From Aphrophora alni (lineage: Eukaryota; Arthropoda; Insecta; Hemiptera; Aphrophoridae): 64,000 bases of DNA. The position numbers and the translations under genes are program-made. A model generated the notes under the pieces. It was not told where the DNA came from, did not search any database, and saw only the letters and a list, made by a program, of their open reading frames with translations. The stretch is from NCBI GenBank assembly GCA_963513935.1, contig OY740771.1, positions 18,831,349 to 18,895,348 on the forward strand. The letters run 5' to 3'. This document shows, in pieces, positions 35,691-47,077 of the stretch (position 1 is its first letter; each line of letters begins with the position of its first letter).

Positions 35691-35814
35691 AAACAATTTT
35701 GCCCTCTTTTTTAAGGAGGGATGAAAGAGGGACCGTAATTTTTTCAAATACCAACTCCCATCGTGTGATATATCATTTTTAATATATCGTGTGATACCAA
35801 ATGCAAGACGTCGG

Positions 35815-35935
35815 TAGCCTAGCTCCGGGGGGTTAGCATTGTGCAGGGAGCTGTTCGAATTGACAACCGCGCGTTACTCTTGCTCTCCTATTGGCTATCA
35901 CCCAAAGGACATGATTCATGGGGAATAGTATAGAA
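35815..35935 (-). repeat. DR-B head, inverted fragment
   Basis: agctgttcgaattgacaac and cctattggctatcaccca are the reverse complement of the start of DR-B at 5.57 and 30.02 kb. Confidence 0.6.
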
Positions 35936-36149
35936 TCAAGGCGAGCCTTCAGTAGCAAATTTTATGTAATTAGAGATTTTCTTACATAGTCAAGGTCAAT
36001 GTCGCAAACCAGTAGATATACAAAATAATTACGTCAACATGTGAGAAATTTTTAGAAATTTGTACTTAGAAATATCATTAAGTACTGTAGGTCATCAAGA
36101 AACACCATCTTTAACTTTTGTTCAGTAGCCAAAATGGTAAAAAAAATGT

Positions 36150-36330
36150 CGCGATTTGTTGATATATCCGTATTGTGGTCCACTAAGTCCAAACAGTGAT
36201 TACCGGAAGTGTGTCTGGCAGGTCCGGTGTGCAGTGGTTTTACAGCCTAAACGTGTGGGCCGATTTAATCAAATTTGGTATCTGGGGATTGTTTGACCAG
36301 ATTTCGGAACTTACGCGACTTACACGCTAC
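36150..36330 (+). repeat. DR-A copy 9 (5' part)
   Basis: gcctaaacgtgtgggccga and tttaatcaaatttggtatc match the left end of DR-A at 59.5 kb. The satellite array starts at its right edge. Confidence 0.45.
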
Positions 36331-39300
36331 TAACTGTGAAGTCAATTTCATACTTTATTATCTCCTATTTTCTAATAAATAAATACAATTTCTGGAATTA
36401 AAAGTAGGTCTGGTCAGGTGTCTCTCTACATACAGCCACCTACCAGACCTCACCTATGTCATTTACGTTCCGTTGCGTTACTTACGCAACTTAGACAATA
36501 CTAACTGTAAAGTCGATTTCATACTTTAATATTGCCTATTTTTCTAATAAATAAAAGCATTTTCTTGCTTTAAAAGCTGGTCTGTTCAGGTGGCTCTCTA
36601 TATACAACCACCTGACCAGACCTCACCTATGTCATTTACGTTCCGTTGCGTAACTTACGCAACTTAGACAATACTAACTGTAAAGTCGATTTCATACTTT
36701 AATATCGCTTATTTTTTAATAAATAAAAGCATTTTCTGGCTTTAAAAGTAGGTCTGTTCAGGTGGCTCTCTATATACAGCTATCTGACCAGACCTCACCT
36801 ATGTCATTTACGTTCCGTTGCGTAACTTACGCAACTTAGACGATACTAACTGTAAAGTCGATTTCATACTTTAATATCCCATATTTTCTAATAAATAAAA
36901 ACCTTTTTGTGGTTTTAAATGTAGGTCTGGTCAGGTGGCTCTCTATATACAGCCATCTGACCAGACTTCACCTATGTCATTTACGTTCCGTTGCGTAACT
37001 TACGCAACTCAGACAATACTAACTGTAAAGTCGATTTCATACTTTAATATCCCATATTTTCTAATAAATAAAAACCTTTTTGTGGTTTTAAATGTAGGTC
37101 TGGTCAGGTGGCTCTCTATATACAGCCATCTGACCAGACTTCACCTATGTCATTTACGTTCCGTTGCGTAACTTACGCAACACAGACAATACTAACTGTA
37201 AAGTCGATTTCATACTTTAATATCCCATATTTTCTAATAAATAAAAACCTTTTTGTGGTTTTAAATGTAGGTCTGGTCAGGTGGCTCTCTATATACAGCC
37301 ATCTGACCAGACTTCACCTATGTCATTTACGTTCCGTTGCGTAACTTACGCAACTCAGACAATACTAACTGTAAAGTCGATTTCATACTTTAATATCCCA
37401 TATTTTCTAATAAATAAAAACCTTTTGTGGTTTTAAATGTAGGTCTGGTCAGGTGGATCTCTATATACAGCCATCTGACCAGACTTCACCTATGTCATTT
37501 ACGTTCCGTTGCGTAACTTACGCAACTCAGACAATACTAACTGTAAAGTCGATTTCATACTTTAATATCCCATATTTTCTAATAAATAAAAACCTTTTTG
37601 TGGTTTTAAATGTAGGTCTGGTCAGGTGGCTCTCTATATACAGCCATCTGACCAGACTTCACCTATGTCATTTACGTTCCGTTGCGTAACTTACGCAACT
37701 CAGACAATACTAACTGTAAAGTCGATTTCATACTTTAATATCCCATATTTTCTAATAAATAAAAACCTTTTTGTGGTTTTAAATGTAGGTCTGGTCAGGT
37801 GGCTCTCTATATACAGCCATCTGACCAGACTTCACCTATGTCATTTACGTTCCGTTGCGTAACTTACGCAACTCAGACAATACTAACTGTAAAGTCGATT
37901 TCATACTTTAATATCCCATATTTTCTAATAAAAAAAACCTTTTTGTGGTTTTAAATGTAGGTCTGGTCAGGTGGCTCTCTATATACAGCCATCTGACCAG
38001 ACTTCACCTATGTCATTTACGTTCCGTTGCGTAACTTACGCAACTCAGACAATACTAACTGTAAAGTCGATTTCATACTTTAATATCCCATATTTTCTAA
38101 TAAATAAAAACCTTTTTGTGGTTTTAAATGTAGGTCTGGTCAGGTAGCTCTCTATATACAGCCATCTGACCAGACTTCACCTATGTCATTTACGTTCCGT
38201 TGCGTAACTTACGCAACTCAGACAATACTAACTGTAAAGTCGATTTCATACTTTAATATCCCATATTTTCTAATAAATAAAAACCTTTTTGTGGTTTTAA
38301 ATGTAGGTCTGGTCAGGTGGCTCTCTATATACAGCCATCTGACCAGACTTCACCTATGTCATTTACGTTCCGTTGCGTAACTTACGCAACTCAGACAATA
38401 CTAACTGTAAAGTCGATTTCATACTTTAATATCCCATATTTTCTAATAAATAAAAACCTTTTTGTGGTTTTAAATGTAGGTCTGGTCAGGTGGCTCTCTA
38501 TATACAGCCATCTGACCAGACTTCACCTATGTCATTTACGTTCCGTTGCGTAACTTACGCAACTCAGACAATACTAACTGTAAAGTCGATTTCATACTTT
38601 AATATCCCATATTTTCTAATAAATAAAAACCTTTTTGTGGTTTTAAATGTAGGTCTGGTCAGGTGGCTCTCTATATACAGCCATCTGACCAGACTTCACC
38701 TATGTCATTTACGTTCCGTTGCGTAACTTACGCAACTCAGACAATACTAACTGTAAAGTCGATTTCATACTTTAATATCCCATATTTTCTAATAAATAAA
38801 AACCTTTTTGTGGTTTTAAATGTAGGTCTGGTCAGGTGGCTCTCTATATACAGCCCAGACTTCACCTATGTCATTTACGTTCCGTTGCGTAACTTTCGCA
38901 ACTCAGACAATACTAACTGTAAAGTCGATTTCATACTTTAATTTCCCATATTTTCTAATAAATAAAAACCTTTTTGTGGTTTTAAATGGAGGTCTGGTCA
39001 GGTGGCTCTCTATATACAGCCATCTGACCAGACTTCACCTATGTCATTTACGTTCCGTTGCGTAACTTTCGCAACTCAGACAATACTAACTGTAAAGTCG
39101 ATTTCATACTTTAATATCCCATATTTTCTAATAAATAAAAACCTTTTTGTGGTTTTAAATGTAGGTCTGTTCAGGTGGCTCTCTACATACAGCCACCTGA
39201 CCAGACCTTACCTATGTCATTTACGTTCCGTTGCGTAACTTACGCAACACAGACAATACTAACTGTAAAGTCGATTTCATACTTTAATATCGCTTATTTT

Positions 39301-39870
39301 TTAATAAATAAAAGCATTTTCAGGCTTTAAAAGTAGGTCTGGTCAGGTGGCTCTCTATATACAGCCATCTGACCAGACCTCACCTATGTCATTTACGTTC
39401 CGTTGCGTAACTTACGCAACTCAGACAATACTAACTGTAAAGTCGATTTCATACTTTAATATCCCCTATTTTCCAATAAATAAATGCCTTTTTGTGGCTT
39501 TAAAAGTAGGTCTGTTCAGGTGGCTCTCTATATATAGGTCAGGTATCCACCTGACCAGACCTCACCTATGTCATTTACGTTCCGTTGCGTAACTTACGCA
39601 ACTCAGACAATACTAACTGTAAAGTCGATTTCATACTTTAATATCCCCTATTTTCCAATAAATAAATGCCTTTTTGTGGCTTTAAATGTAGGTCTGTTCA
39701 GGTAGCTCTCTACATATAGCCACCTGACCAGACCTTACCTATGTCATTTACGTTCCGTTGCGTAGCTTACGCAACTCAGACAATACTAACTGTAAAGTCA
39801 ATTTCATTCTTTAATATCGCTTATTTTCTAATAAATAAATGCCTCTATGTGGCTTTAAATGTAGGTTTTA
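36300..39870. repeat. 173-bp satellite array, about 21 monomers
   Basis: A head-to-tail array with a regular 173-bp step. The word gtaaagtcgatttcat recurs at about 36.50, 36.68, 36.85, 37.02, 37.20 kb and so on to 39.79 kb. Monomers at 36.9-38.8 kb are nearly identical; both flanks are more diverged. Each monomer holds two dyads: gttgcgtaacttacgcaac (perfect, 9-bp arms) and a 15-bp arm pair gtctggtcaggtggc/gccatctgaccagac around an 11-12 base spacer. One monomer near 38.85 kb lacks a few bases. The array starts about 2.1 kb upstream of the PEDS1 promoter candidate. Open frames of 78 codons repeat with it but cannot continue, because 173 is not a multiple of three. Confidence 0.97.
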
Positions 39871-39871
39871 T

Positions 39872-40727
39872 GGCAAAAATTCATGTTAAAAAGGCAAGAC
39901 ATATCTTGTCTTTTCGATATTCAGATTAATAATTTCAAATTATTTAAAATATGATAACGTCATTAACTATTGCTGAGTTGACTTAGAGATGACTCATACA
40001 CTGGGGCGTCCAGTAGGCAACTGCTGAATTTGATCGAACACAAATTTTAACATATCTAAATGGCATATTTGAAATCTTCGTACAATTTAAAAGAAAATGA
40101 CACCAAAACACGACATGAATATGATAATATATGCATAGTAATGAGTCGAAACAACATACATTATTGTTACAATAACAATTAGGGGGACTAAGAGGTTTCT
40201 TTTAGAAAAACGCATGTCTTATAACCGAAACTAACGCAAAACCTACTTACTGTGTTCGAAATAAGTGGGTGGACTGGTATAGTTGAGTCAAACATTGAGT
40301 TTTGTACAATTGATTTATTGACTCACCGAATAATGCTGTCAGCAAGTTAATCTCAGATATAAAGTGATAAAGCCTATAAATTGGGCAAGTCTTACAACAA
40401 AATGTGTAATCAATTAGACTTGTTATATAACTATGAGATCGGATAATTCATTGAGTCGAGACGACCTTATCTAAGATTGCATGGGTAGGCCTATAAACCA
40501 ATAGACCTACAGTTTGTTGACGGTCAAGGTAAACATGTTTCGGCTCATTGTCATTTCATTTGAATTGGTTCTTAGTCTAGGTCGTGATAATATGAAGGTT
40601 AATTTTACCTGCATTAACCTCCAATAAATGCAGTTGTAATTATTTGTCAAGCTTGATCGATATTTAGGAACGCGGAAGTGTTTGGTCTTAAAATTTTTTC
40701 GATGTTCGTGTTGGTATAATTTATTTG
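39872..40727. other. Sequence right of the satellite, nothing recognised
   Basis: No coding pattern. A taggccta word lies near 40487. Confidence 0.35.
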
Positions 40728-40934
40728 TAGGTTAGGTTAGGTTAGGTTTAAAATTCAAGTGTAATGATTGCTTGTAATTAAACATGTTTGTGTAATTTTT
40801 GCTTCTTTTTAAAGACAAAAACCTTCTCAGTCATCAACTCCTTATAAAAAAAAAATAAGGAAAGAACACAAACTAAAGACTCCCAGCCCTTGAATACTCT
40901 ATAGACCACTTGAATAAAACTAACCTAACCTAAT
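40728..40934. mobile_element. MITE-like element with TTAGG-type ends (207 bp)
   Basis: The left end, taggttaggttaggttagg followed by aaattcaagtg, is matched inverted at the right by cacttgaataaaactaacc followed by taacctaat. The interior contains DR-C (aagactcccagccc). Confidence 0.65.
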
Positions 40935-41286
40935 CTGGTCGTGGTTTTATAGCTGGGTTTATTATTTAAGGCGTCGGATTGTTTAGGAACTAGTTATACT
41001 CTATAAAATACTCTTAGGAGACTAGGTTATGTTGTTTTTTCATGCTTTATGAATAGATTTATTACTTGATAACATTGTGTATTAATTGTATAGTAATACA
41101 CATGCTAACACATTTGTCCTAATAAATTATACCAATAACTGCGTACATTTGGTAACATGTTAAATCTCCTTATCGTTTCATAAGTGCAAAATATCCTGTA
41201 ACGATACCTGACTGGTCATGCTAAATATGTATTAGTTTTAGATATACTAAGATACCGTAAATAATAAATCTAACTTAACACTGTGA

Positions 41287-41384
41287 TAGGTTAGGTTAGG
41301 TTTTATATTCAAGTGATCTATGTAACACCAACAGGTTTCTATTACCAGTGTTCAGTCCACTTTAATATTAAACCTAACCTAACC
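41287..41384. mobile_element. Second TTAGG-ended inverted repeat (98 bp)
   Basis: The left end, taggttaggttaggtttta followed by tattcaagtg, pairs with the inverted right end, ccactttaatattaaacc followed by taacctaacc. Likely a shorter relative of the element at 40.7 kb. Confidence 0.55.
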
Positions 41385-41544
41385 GTTTTATAAATACTAC
41401 GTCATAATTAAATAAATCTAGCTGTAATACTACCAACATTTCAATTAAATTCAATTGTTATTTTCTTTGAGTATTCAAAAGCAGCAAGGGTGCAGTACAG
41501 ATAAGAATTATTTGTCATTTTGTATGTACTGTATAGCCTATGCA

Positions 41545-41818
41545 TACAGGGTGTTACAAAAAGGTTGGGCTGGCTATGCATTTTCATATTCTATGTGTGA
41601 TTCTAAGCTGAAAATGAAGAATAATTTTTTTCAATTTCCACTTTGTTTAGCAGCTTTGTTTTTTTTTTACAAAAACTCACTGTAACTCTGGAAATAGATA
41701 ACATATGGAGTTCAAATTTGGAATAAGCATCTTACATGTATATTATTCTTCATTTTCAGCTTAGAAATCACACATAGAATATGAAAATGCATAGCCAGCC
41801 CAACCTTTTTGTAACATC

Positions 41819-41823
<5 letters not shown>
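41545..41823. mobile_element. 279-bp MITE with ~80-bp TIRs, Tc1/mariner type
   Basis: The left end TACAGGGTGTTACAAAAAGG and the right end TACAGGATGTTACAAAAAGG (read inward) continue as nearly perfect inverted repeats to gctgaaaatgaagaataat. TA is at both borders. There is no coding capacity. The right end abuts a TA microsatellite. Confidence 0.92.

Positions 41824-41864
<41 letters not shown>
41821..41864. repeat. (TA)n microsatellite
   Basis: About 40 bp of TA directly right of the MITE. Confidence 0.9.
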
Positions 41865-41866
<2 letters not shown>

Positions 41867-42693
41867 AGATGATAATATAGTTTTTGTTTTAAATTACAAT
41901 AAAAACTTTTTGTGGTGGTACATCAAAAACATTGTTTATCGAGAAAAAATTCGTGACCTAAATCACTAAAGGAACAGGAATAATGAAGCAATGACAACCG
42001 TTAACAAAGACATGTTAACTAATGTTTGGGCAGAACTTAATTATCGATCGGACATTTGCCGAGCGACTAATGGTGCACATATCGAAATTTACGAGTTATG
42101 AAAAAACTGTTTCTGACGACGATTTAGATAAATAAATAACATCAGCTGTAAGTAATTCTGTTTTCATTTAAATCATGTTGAAACCCCACCATTCTTTTAT
42201 GATAACCCTTTATTTATTTAATACAATAGTTTACTTACAGAATGGATAATGTGCTTCACTTTCCTCTATTTTATACTAAAGGCACATATCACAACACTAT
42301 AATATAAGAAACACATTGATTATTTATAAAACTTTTACTTTCTTCACAAACCTGAGGCACGTCCTCCTTTTAAAAAGAAATATTTTATTTTTGAATTTAG
42401 ACTTATTTAATTTTTGGTAATGTTTATGATTTTGCAGTTACGTTTTGAATAAATCCCCTTCCTCTTTAAGTTTAAAATGTTAATACTTCTTACATCCCAT
42501 TGGTTAAACTAATCACGTGACTTATTTCTGCTTGATAAATAAAAAGTTCATTGCTTTATTGATGACTACAACTGATTTTCTGCAATAGTTTAGGTTTTAA
42601 TTTCTGCTAACAATTGGAAATTATGTGTGTTAGATTGTTGACATGTGATATTTATGTTGCTTTTATTCTAAATGACTGTTTGGAAGCTGTAGC
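41865..42693. other. AT-rich sequence, nothing recognised
   Basis: No gene or repeat signal supported. Confidence 0.35.
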
Positions 42694-43855
42694 CTAAACA
42701 TGTTGTTTGTAAGCCTAAATATGTTGTTTGTGAGGCTAAATATGTTGTCTTTAAGCATAAACATGTTTTTGTAAGCCTAAACATGTTGCCTTTAAGCCTA
42801 AACATGTTGTTTGTAAGGCTAAATATGTTGTTTGTAAACCTAAACATGTTGTCTTTAAGCCTAAACATGTTATTTGTAAGCCTAAATAAGGTGTTTGTAA
42901 GCCTAAACATGTTGTTTGTAAGCCTAAATAAGTTTTTTGTAAGCCTAAACATGTTGTCTTTAAGCCTAAACATGTTGTTTGTAAGCCTAAATATGTTGTC
43001 TTTAAGCCTAAACATGTTGTTTGTAAGCCTTAATATGTTGTTTGAAAGCCTAAACATGTTGTCTTTAAGCCTAAACATGTTGTTTGTAAGCCTAAACATG
43101 TTGTCTTTAAGCCTAAACATGTTGTTTGTAAGCCTAAACATGTTGTCTTTAAGCCTAAACATGTTTTTGTAAGCCTAAACATGTTGTCTTTAAGCCTAAA
43201 CATGTTTTGTAAGCCTAAACATGTTGTCTTTAAGCCTAAACATGTTGTTTGTAAGCCTAAACATGTTGTTTGTAAGCCTAAATATGTTGTTTGTAAACCT
43301 AAACAAGTTGTTTGTAAGCCTTAATATGTTGTTTGTAAGCCTAAACATGTTGTTTGTAAGCCTAAACATGTTGTTTGTAAACCTAAACAAGTTGTTTGTA
43401 AGCCTTAATATGTTGTTTGTAAGCCTAAACATGTTGTCTTTAAGCCTAAACATGTTGTTTGTAAGCCTAAACATGTTGTCTTTAAGCCTAAACATGTTGT
43501 TTGTAAGCCTAAACATGTTGTTTGTAAGCCTAAATTTGTTGTTTGTAAACCTAAACAAGTTGTTTGTAAGCCTTAATATGTTGTTTGTAAGCCTAAACAT
43601 GTTGTTTGTAAGCCTAAACATGTTGTTTGTAAACCTAAACAAGTTGTTTGTAAGCCTTAATATGTTGTTTGTAAGCCTAAACATGTTGTCTTTAAGCCTA
43701 AACATGTTGTTTGTAAGCCTTACTATATTGTTTGTAAGCCTAAACATGTTGTTGTAAACCTAAATATGTTGTTTGTAAACCTAAACATGTTGTCTTTAAG
43801 CCTAAACATGTTGTTTGTAAGCCTTAATATGTTTTTTGTAAGCCTAAACATGACT
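42694..43855. repeat. 21-bp minisatellite, about 55 units, with 84-bp higher-order structure
   Basis: The basic unit is taagcctaaacatgttgttt plus g. The main variants have gtctt for gtttg, acctaaacaag, or ccttaatatg. The acctaaacaag variant falls at 43301, 43385, 43553 and 43637, all spaced by multiples of 84 bp (four units), and the pair repeats with a 252-bp offset. Because 21 is divisible by three, both strands stay open: MLFVSLN-type heptapeptides on plus and MFRLTNN-type on minus, each for up to about 180 codons. I regard these frames as a consequence of the period, not as genes. Confidence 0.95.
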
Positions 43856-43894
43856 GCAATGGCTTGCAGTGGGGATCTTTTGGTAATATCTGAA

Positions 43895-44535
43895 AGTAGC
43901 TGTTATAAGTGAAAACACAATATTCCAATTTTTATAAAAATGTAGCCTCTAAATGAATCATATTTAATCGCCATATCCACAAAATACCAGTACGTAAGTT
44001 TTAGAAAAAACCTAAAAAATCAGCTATGGTACTGCGACAAATATATGCAATTTCTGAAAATCTCAACTACCTATTTCGTTCCAACTTTAAACGAATTGAG
44101 AAGATTAATGACCCAAATCCGAGTTCAAAATAGCAAGGAATAATTGTAAGAAAACTATAATGAACCTGTCATTTAAAATCTTCGGTTCTTGCAGATTTTC
44201 AGATCCTTTGAGTCCAATAAAGTGGTTTTTGGAATGATATCTGTCTGTCGTATGGACTGTGGTGTACAGCAGAAAAGCATGAACTGATTTTTATGAAATC
44301 TGGTATGTGGGCATATATCTCAGGAATTATTTAAAAGTTTTTAAAGAACTAAGCAATTTTAGGCTCTTATTTTATATATAAATATGTTTTTAAAGACAAC
44401 ATCCATGGTTAATTTTCACTGACAACTACCGAAATGACATTTTTTGGTGAGGAATAGTTTTCATTGGTTTTTATTTCGTTTTGGCCGTTTTTAGGTGAAT
44501 GAGAGTGTAAGATTTGTGCATCATTTATCTCAGAA
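43895..44535 (+). repeat. DR-A copy 10
   Basis: Contains aatgtagcctctaa, ccagtacgtaagtttt, ggtatgtgggcatatatc and ggtttttatttcgttttgg. The order of blocks differs from other copies, so it may be a rearranged or double copy. Confidence 0.65.
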
Positions 44536-44995
44536 TAAAGTAAAGAGCATGAACGTGTTATCAGATTAATAAGTATAGTAATAATTGTCATGTCTAACTA
44601 TAAAAACTTAATCTGTCAAAATTGTCTTTACGTAAAATAACGGCTATAAAAACTTTATCTAGAGCGAGATTAAAATATAAAGACATTGTGAAGAACGCCT
44701 TACAGACAACGTTATCAAAAATATAAAAAAATCTTATTTTTGCTGTTTTAGTTTTTATGGTCTTGTAAAATTAGATACAGAATTGCACAACTTAAATTTC
44801 TTTAATAGAAAGTTAATGTTAAAAGATTTTATTTTGTGTTATAATAAGAATCCAACGCAAAAGGCCGTGAAAAGTCTCTAGGTCTGCTAGTGTCTTTTCA
44901 GTCGGATGTGTGGTCAGCACATTGAGTTCCCGTTACATGAACATATTTTTCCCTTGTTGTTTAAAGTCAGAAATCTTTCGATCGCCTCATATATA
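44536..44995. other. AT-rich sequence, nothing recognised
   Basis: No supported feature. Confidence 0.35.
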
Positions 44996-47075
44996 CACTG
45001 TGAGTCAAAAGTATGGATACACCCTGTTAAATTTTAAATGGATAAAGATAAAAAAATGAAAGTCAGGACACCTGTCTAGGAAATAAAAGTGAACATTTTA
45101 GTCACTATTACAACTTTGCCCATTTCCCCAAAATGGGATTTTTGGGGGGCAGCTCAAAATTTTTAAATATAAAGACCCATTAAGTGACACCTCATTTTAA
45201 CGTCCTTGATTAAAGAAAAAGAACAGTGGAAACCAGAGCTTTCTATCTCAACCCAGTACAAAATGGCAGCTCATTGAAATTTTCAGAACTTGATTCTAAT
45301 TTCCAGTACTTGGTTCTAATTTCCAGTACTTGGGAAATTTACTGTTAATTGAAAACAATGAATTTGTGAAACATAAAATCAACAGCTAATAAAATAAACT
45401 TCTTTTTATAATGTATTAATAATTTGTAATTACAATAGCATAGTCATTAATTACATTAAACAATAAAACTGCTTAAACTTACTATCCTGTGTTTTTTATA
45501 ACAGGTGTTCAAACTGCTGCCCCAGGACAGTGTCCAAGCCTGTCGTAAAAACTTGAAACGGCACGCTGTATGGATTCACACGGGATTTTTTAAATTTGCG
45601 CTACTACTCTGTCCCTAAGGTCATTAATGCACTGGGGTTTGGTTTTATACACGTTGTTTTTAATGTGACCCCACACAAAGTAGTCCAGTGGAGATAGATC
45701 TGGCGATCTTGGTGGCCACTCGATACTTCCTCTTCTGCCTATCCAGCGATTGGGAAAAATATTGTTTAAATACTCGCGGACATGCAGGCTATAGTGTAGA
45801 GATGCTCCATCCTGCTGGAACCAAACTTGATTACAGTTGTTGATTGCTGCTTGGATAGCTGGATAAATCTGATTTTGTAGCATTTCCTGGTATACCTCAG
45901 CATTAAGATTGCCATCAATAAAAAGAGGGGCCAACAAGCTGATCCCTCACAATGCAAAGCCAAACGTTTAGTTTTTCAGGGTTCTGGGTGTGTTGCTCTC
46001 TGATCCAACGAGGGTTAACATCAGCCCAATAACGACAATTGTGTCTGTTAACGTTACCGTTTAACATGAAAGTTGCTTCGTCTGAGAAAGCAATGTTGTT
46101 CATTCTAATTGTATTGTTATCAATGTGCCTCATCATCAGTTCACAAAATTATATTCGACGATCAAAATCGTCCTCACTTAGCTCTTGAACTAAACGAATT
46201 TTGTACGGTTTAAAACCACCACCAAGTAAAACTCTACAAACTGACGTTTGAGATATACCTAACATTAGGGAAACATTTCTTGTTGAGGCGTGAGGATCAT
46301 CTACAACAGACTGTAAAACGTCAAGTGACAATGCTTCATTTGTAACCGATTTTGGTCTTCCATGTTTGGGGCGGTCTTTAATTAACGCTGCCTGTTTCCT
46401 GGAAACGTTGGATAGTTTTTTGAATTCCTGACTTAGATACTGGGTTTCGATTAGGATAAGTGTCATTAAATAAATTCCTTACATCATCATAAGATCTCAC
46501 CTCGTCTCCGTAGCCTCGCATCATCAGGATCATAATACGCTCTTGTTCACTTAAACTCTCCATTTTAACGTATAGTATCACAAAAACACGTCTTAACTTT
46601 GTTGATTCCAACCAGAAACTGAACCTGATAATGGACTTCCTCAAAACTGATAAGATAAGGGAGGCCTGCCCTACAGCAGGTAATATTTGTAAAACAGGTT
46701 TGAGTTTGTAAGAAAAGTGGTTGTCTATTGGGGTTATTTACCACCTGAATGTGGATGTTCATATTTTGCCTCAATGAAGTTTTACTTAATTTCAATGAGC
46801 TGCCATTTTGTACTGGGTTGAGATAGAAAGCTCTGGTTTCCACTGTTCTTCTTCTTTAATCAAGGACTTTAAAATTAGGTGTCACTTAATGGGTCTTTAC
46901 ATTTAAAAATTTTGAGCTGCCCCCCCAAAAATCCCATTTTGGGGAAATGGGCAAAGTTGTAATAGTGACTAAAAAGTTCACTTTAATTTCCTAGAAAGGT
47001 GTTCTGAGTTTCATTTTTCTATCTTTATCCATTTAAAATTTAACATGGTGTATCCATACTTTTGACTCACACAGT
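44996..47075 (-). mobile_element. Tc1/mariner-superfamily transposon (DD41D type) with ~286-bp TIRs
   Basis: Bordered by TA (44994-44995 and 47076-47077). The outer ends read CACTGTGAGTCAAAAGTATG and, inward from the right, CTGTGTGAGTCAAAAGTATG. The inverted repeats run from the ends to about 45281 and back from 46789, roughly 286 bp, with few mismatches and small indels. They include a ccaaaatgggatttttgggg word. The 2.08-kb element carries one decayed transposase on the minus strand. Arms this long are unusual for the mariner group, whose TIRs are usually around 30 bp. Confidence 0.93.
45509..46563 (-). pseudogene. DD41D-type transposase, two stops and two frameshifts
   Basis: ATG is at 46563 (MESLSEQERIMILMMRGYG). 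The helix-turn-helix region has IQKTIQRFQETGSV, then KHGRPKSVTNEAL. The catalytic blocks are FSDEATFMLNGNVNRHNCR (about 46100), VWFQQDGASLHYSLH (about 45825) and WPPRSPDLSPLDYFVWGH (about 45700). By my count 41 residues separate the second and third aspartates, as in rosa-like elements. Frameshifts fall near 46380 and 45930. In-frame stops fall at about 46149 and 45590; past the latter, the frame continues PCESIQRAVSSFYDRLGHC to the natural stop at 45509. All three aspartates are intact, so the copy is not very old. Length would be about 350 residues. Confidence 0.92.
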
Positions 47076-47077
47076 AT

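Noticed and set aside
36300..39870. CRISPR-like array of repeats and spacers
   Set aside because: The whole 173-bp unit is repeated without unique spacers, and the context is an animal genome.
36935..39929. Series of 78-codon open frames at 173-bp steps
   Set aside because: They are the same satellite segment read repeatedly; 173 is not a multiple of three, so the frames overlap and cannot form one protein.
40728..40748. Interstitial telomere tract
   Set aside because: Only three to four TTAGG units, with an inverted partner at 40920-40934. Better explained as element ends.
42668..43757. Long open frames on both strands of the 21-bp array (up to about 180 codons)
   Set aside because: They follow from a period divisible by three without stop codons. 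No start context, splice signals or homology, and both strands are equally open.
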